Assembly (NCBI GenBank): GCA_013399855.1
Contig: VXAY01003218.1
Span: forward strand, 379,596-443,595
From: Oxyruncus cristatus
Lineage: Eukaryota; Chordata; Aves; Passeriformes; Cotingidae
Direction of reading: 5' to 3'
Length of the DNA stretch: 64,000 nucleotides
The notes under the pieces were generated by a model. The model worked only from the letters and a program-made list of their open reading frames with translations, made no database searches and was not told the origin of the DNA. How positions within the stretch are numbered: the first letter of the stretch is position 1; every line of letters starts with the position of its first letter. Shown in pieces: positions 63,675 to 64,000 of this stretch. The position numbers and the translations under genes are program-made.

Positions 63675-63945
63675 GAAAGGACCTGGCGGTGCCAGTTGAC
63701 AGCTGCTTGAACACGACACCACTGTGCCCAACTGGACAAGAAGGCCAATGGCACAGGTGAGGCCACACTTCGAGTGCTGTGTCTGGTTCTGGGCCCCTCA
63801 ATTCAGGAAGGACATTGAGGAGCTGGAGCAAGTCAAGGGAGCGATGGGTCATGGGTTGGACTCGATGATCTCGGTCTTTTTGTCGATGATCTCGATGATC
63901 TCGGTCTTCTCCAACCAAAACGGTTCCGCGATTGTGTGCAAGGGG
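63675..63945 (+). mobile_element. CR1 LINE segment including 3' end
   Basis: Sense CR1 with TGTGTCTGGTTCTGGGCCCC, TCAATTCAGGAAGGACATTG, AGGAGCTGGAGCAAGTCAAG and GGGTTGGACTCGATGATCTC, ending CCAACCAAAACGGTTCCGCG. The terminal segment is internally duplicated (TCGATGATCTCGGTCTT repeated between 63860 and 63910). Confidence 0.85.
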
Positions 63946-64000
63946 CAGCGGTGCCGCGCTGCCCTGAGGGCGATCCCTTCCTCAGCCCCTCGCGGGGCCA

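Noticed and set aside
1..64000. CRISPR arrays, operons or prokaryotic defence systems
   Set aside because: The window is vertebrate nuclear DNA with spliced genes and CR1 elements; no regular spacer-repeat structure exists.

Overview
This is a vertebrate nuclear window, almost certainly from a bird. The evidence is many CR1 LINE 3' ends, compact genes with short GT-AG introns, and the linked pair NPL then DHX9 in the same orientation as on human 1q25. No prokaryotic, plasmid or phage features were seen. One 310-base N gap (20640-20949) and a single N (23447) mark assembly weak points.

Layout. Positions 1-840 (minus) hold the first three coding exons of a SOUL/HEBP heme-binding protein; its last exon lies off the left edge. 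Positions 953-1507 (plus) hold a two-exon candidate small reading frame, head to head with SOUL. Positions 3487-7088 (minus) hold a chain of ten exons whose splice phases can all be joined into one 374-residue C-terminal reading frame. I do not recognise this protein. Positions 8840-10240 are an unusual irregular repeat built on CTCTAA. Positions 10275-11214 are a CR1 copy split by unrelated sequence.

NPL (plus) starts in a CpG island at about 11.3-11.76 kb and its coding exons run 11838-19263. It is a complete sialic-acid lyase. DHX9 (plus, RNA helicase A) follows: its promoter is in a GC-rich region interrupted by the N gap, 26 coding exons run 22910-46569, and the poly(A) signal is at 46729. 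Its first coding exon, the start of dsRBD1, is not visible and probably lies in the gap.

Positions 46.7-64 kb are gene-poor: CR1 fragments, small tandem repeats, AT-rich unique DNA, and one good candidate terminal exon on the minus strand (53477-53695).

NPL (sialic acid catabolism, cytosol) and DHX9 (nuclear RNA/DNA helicase) are metabolically unrelated neighbours held together by ancient synteny. The main novelty candidate is the unrecognised ten-exon gene between SOUL and NPL.
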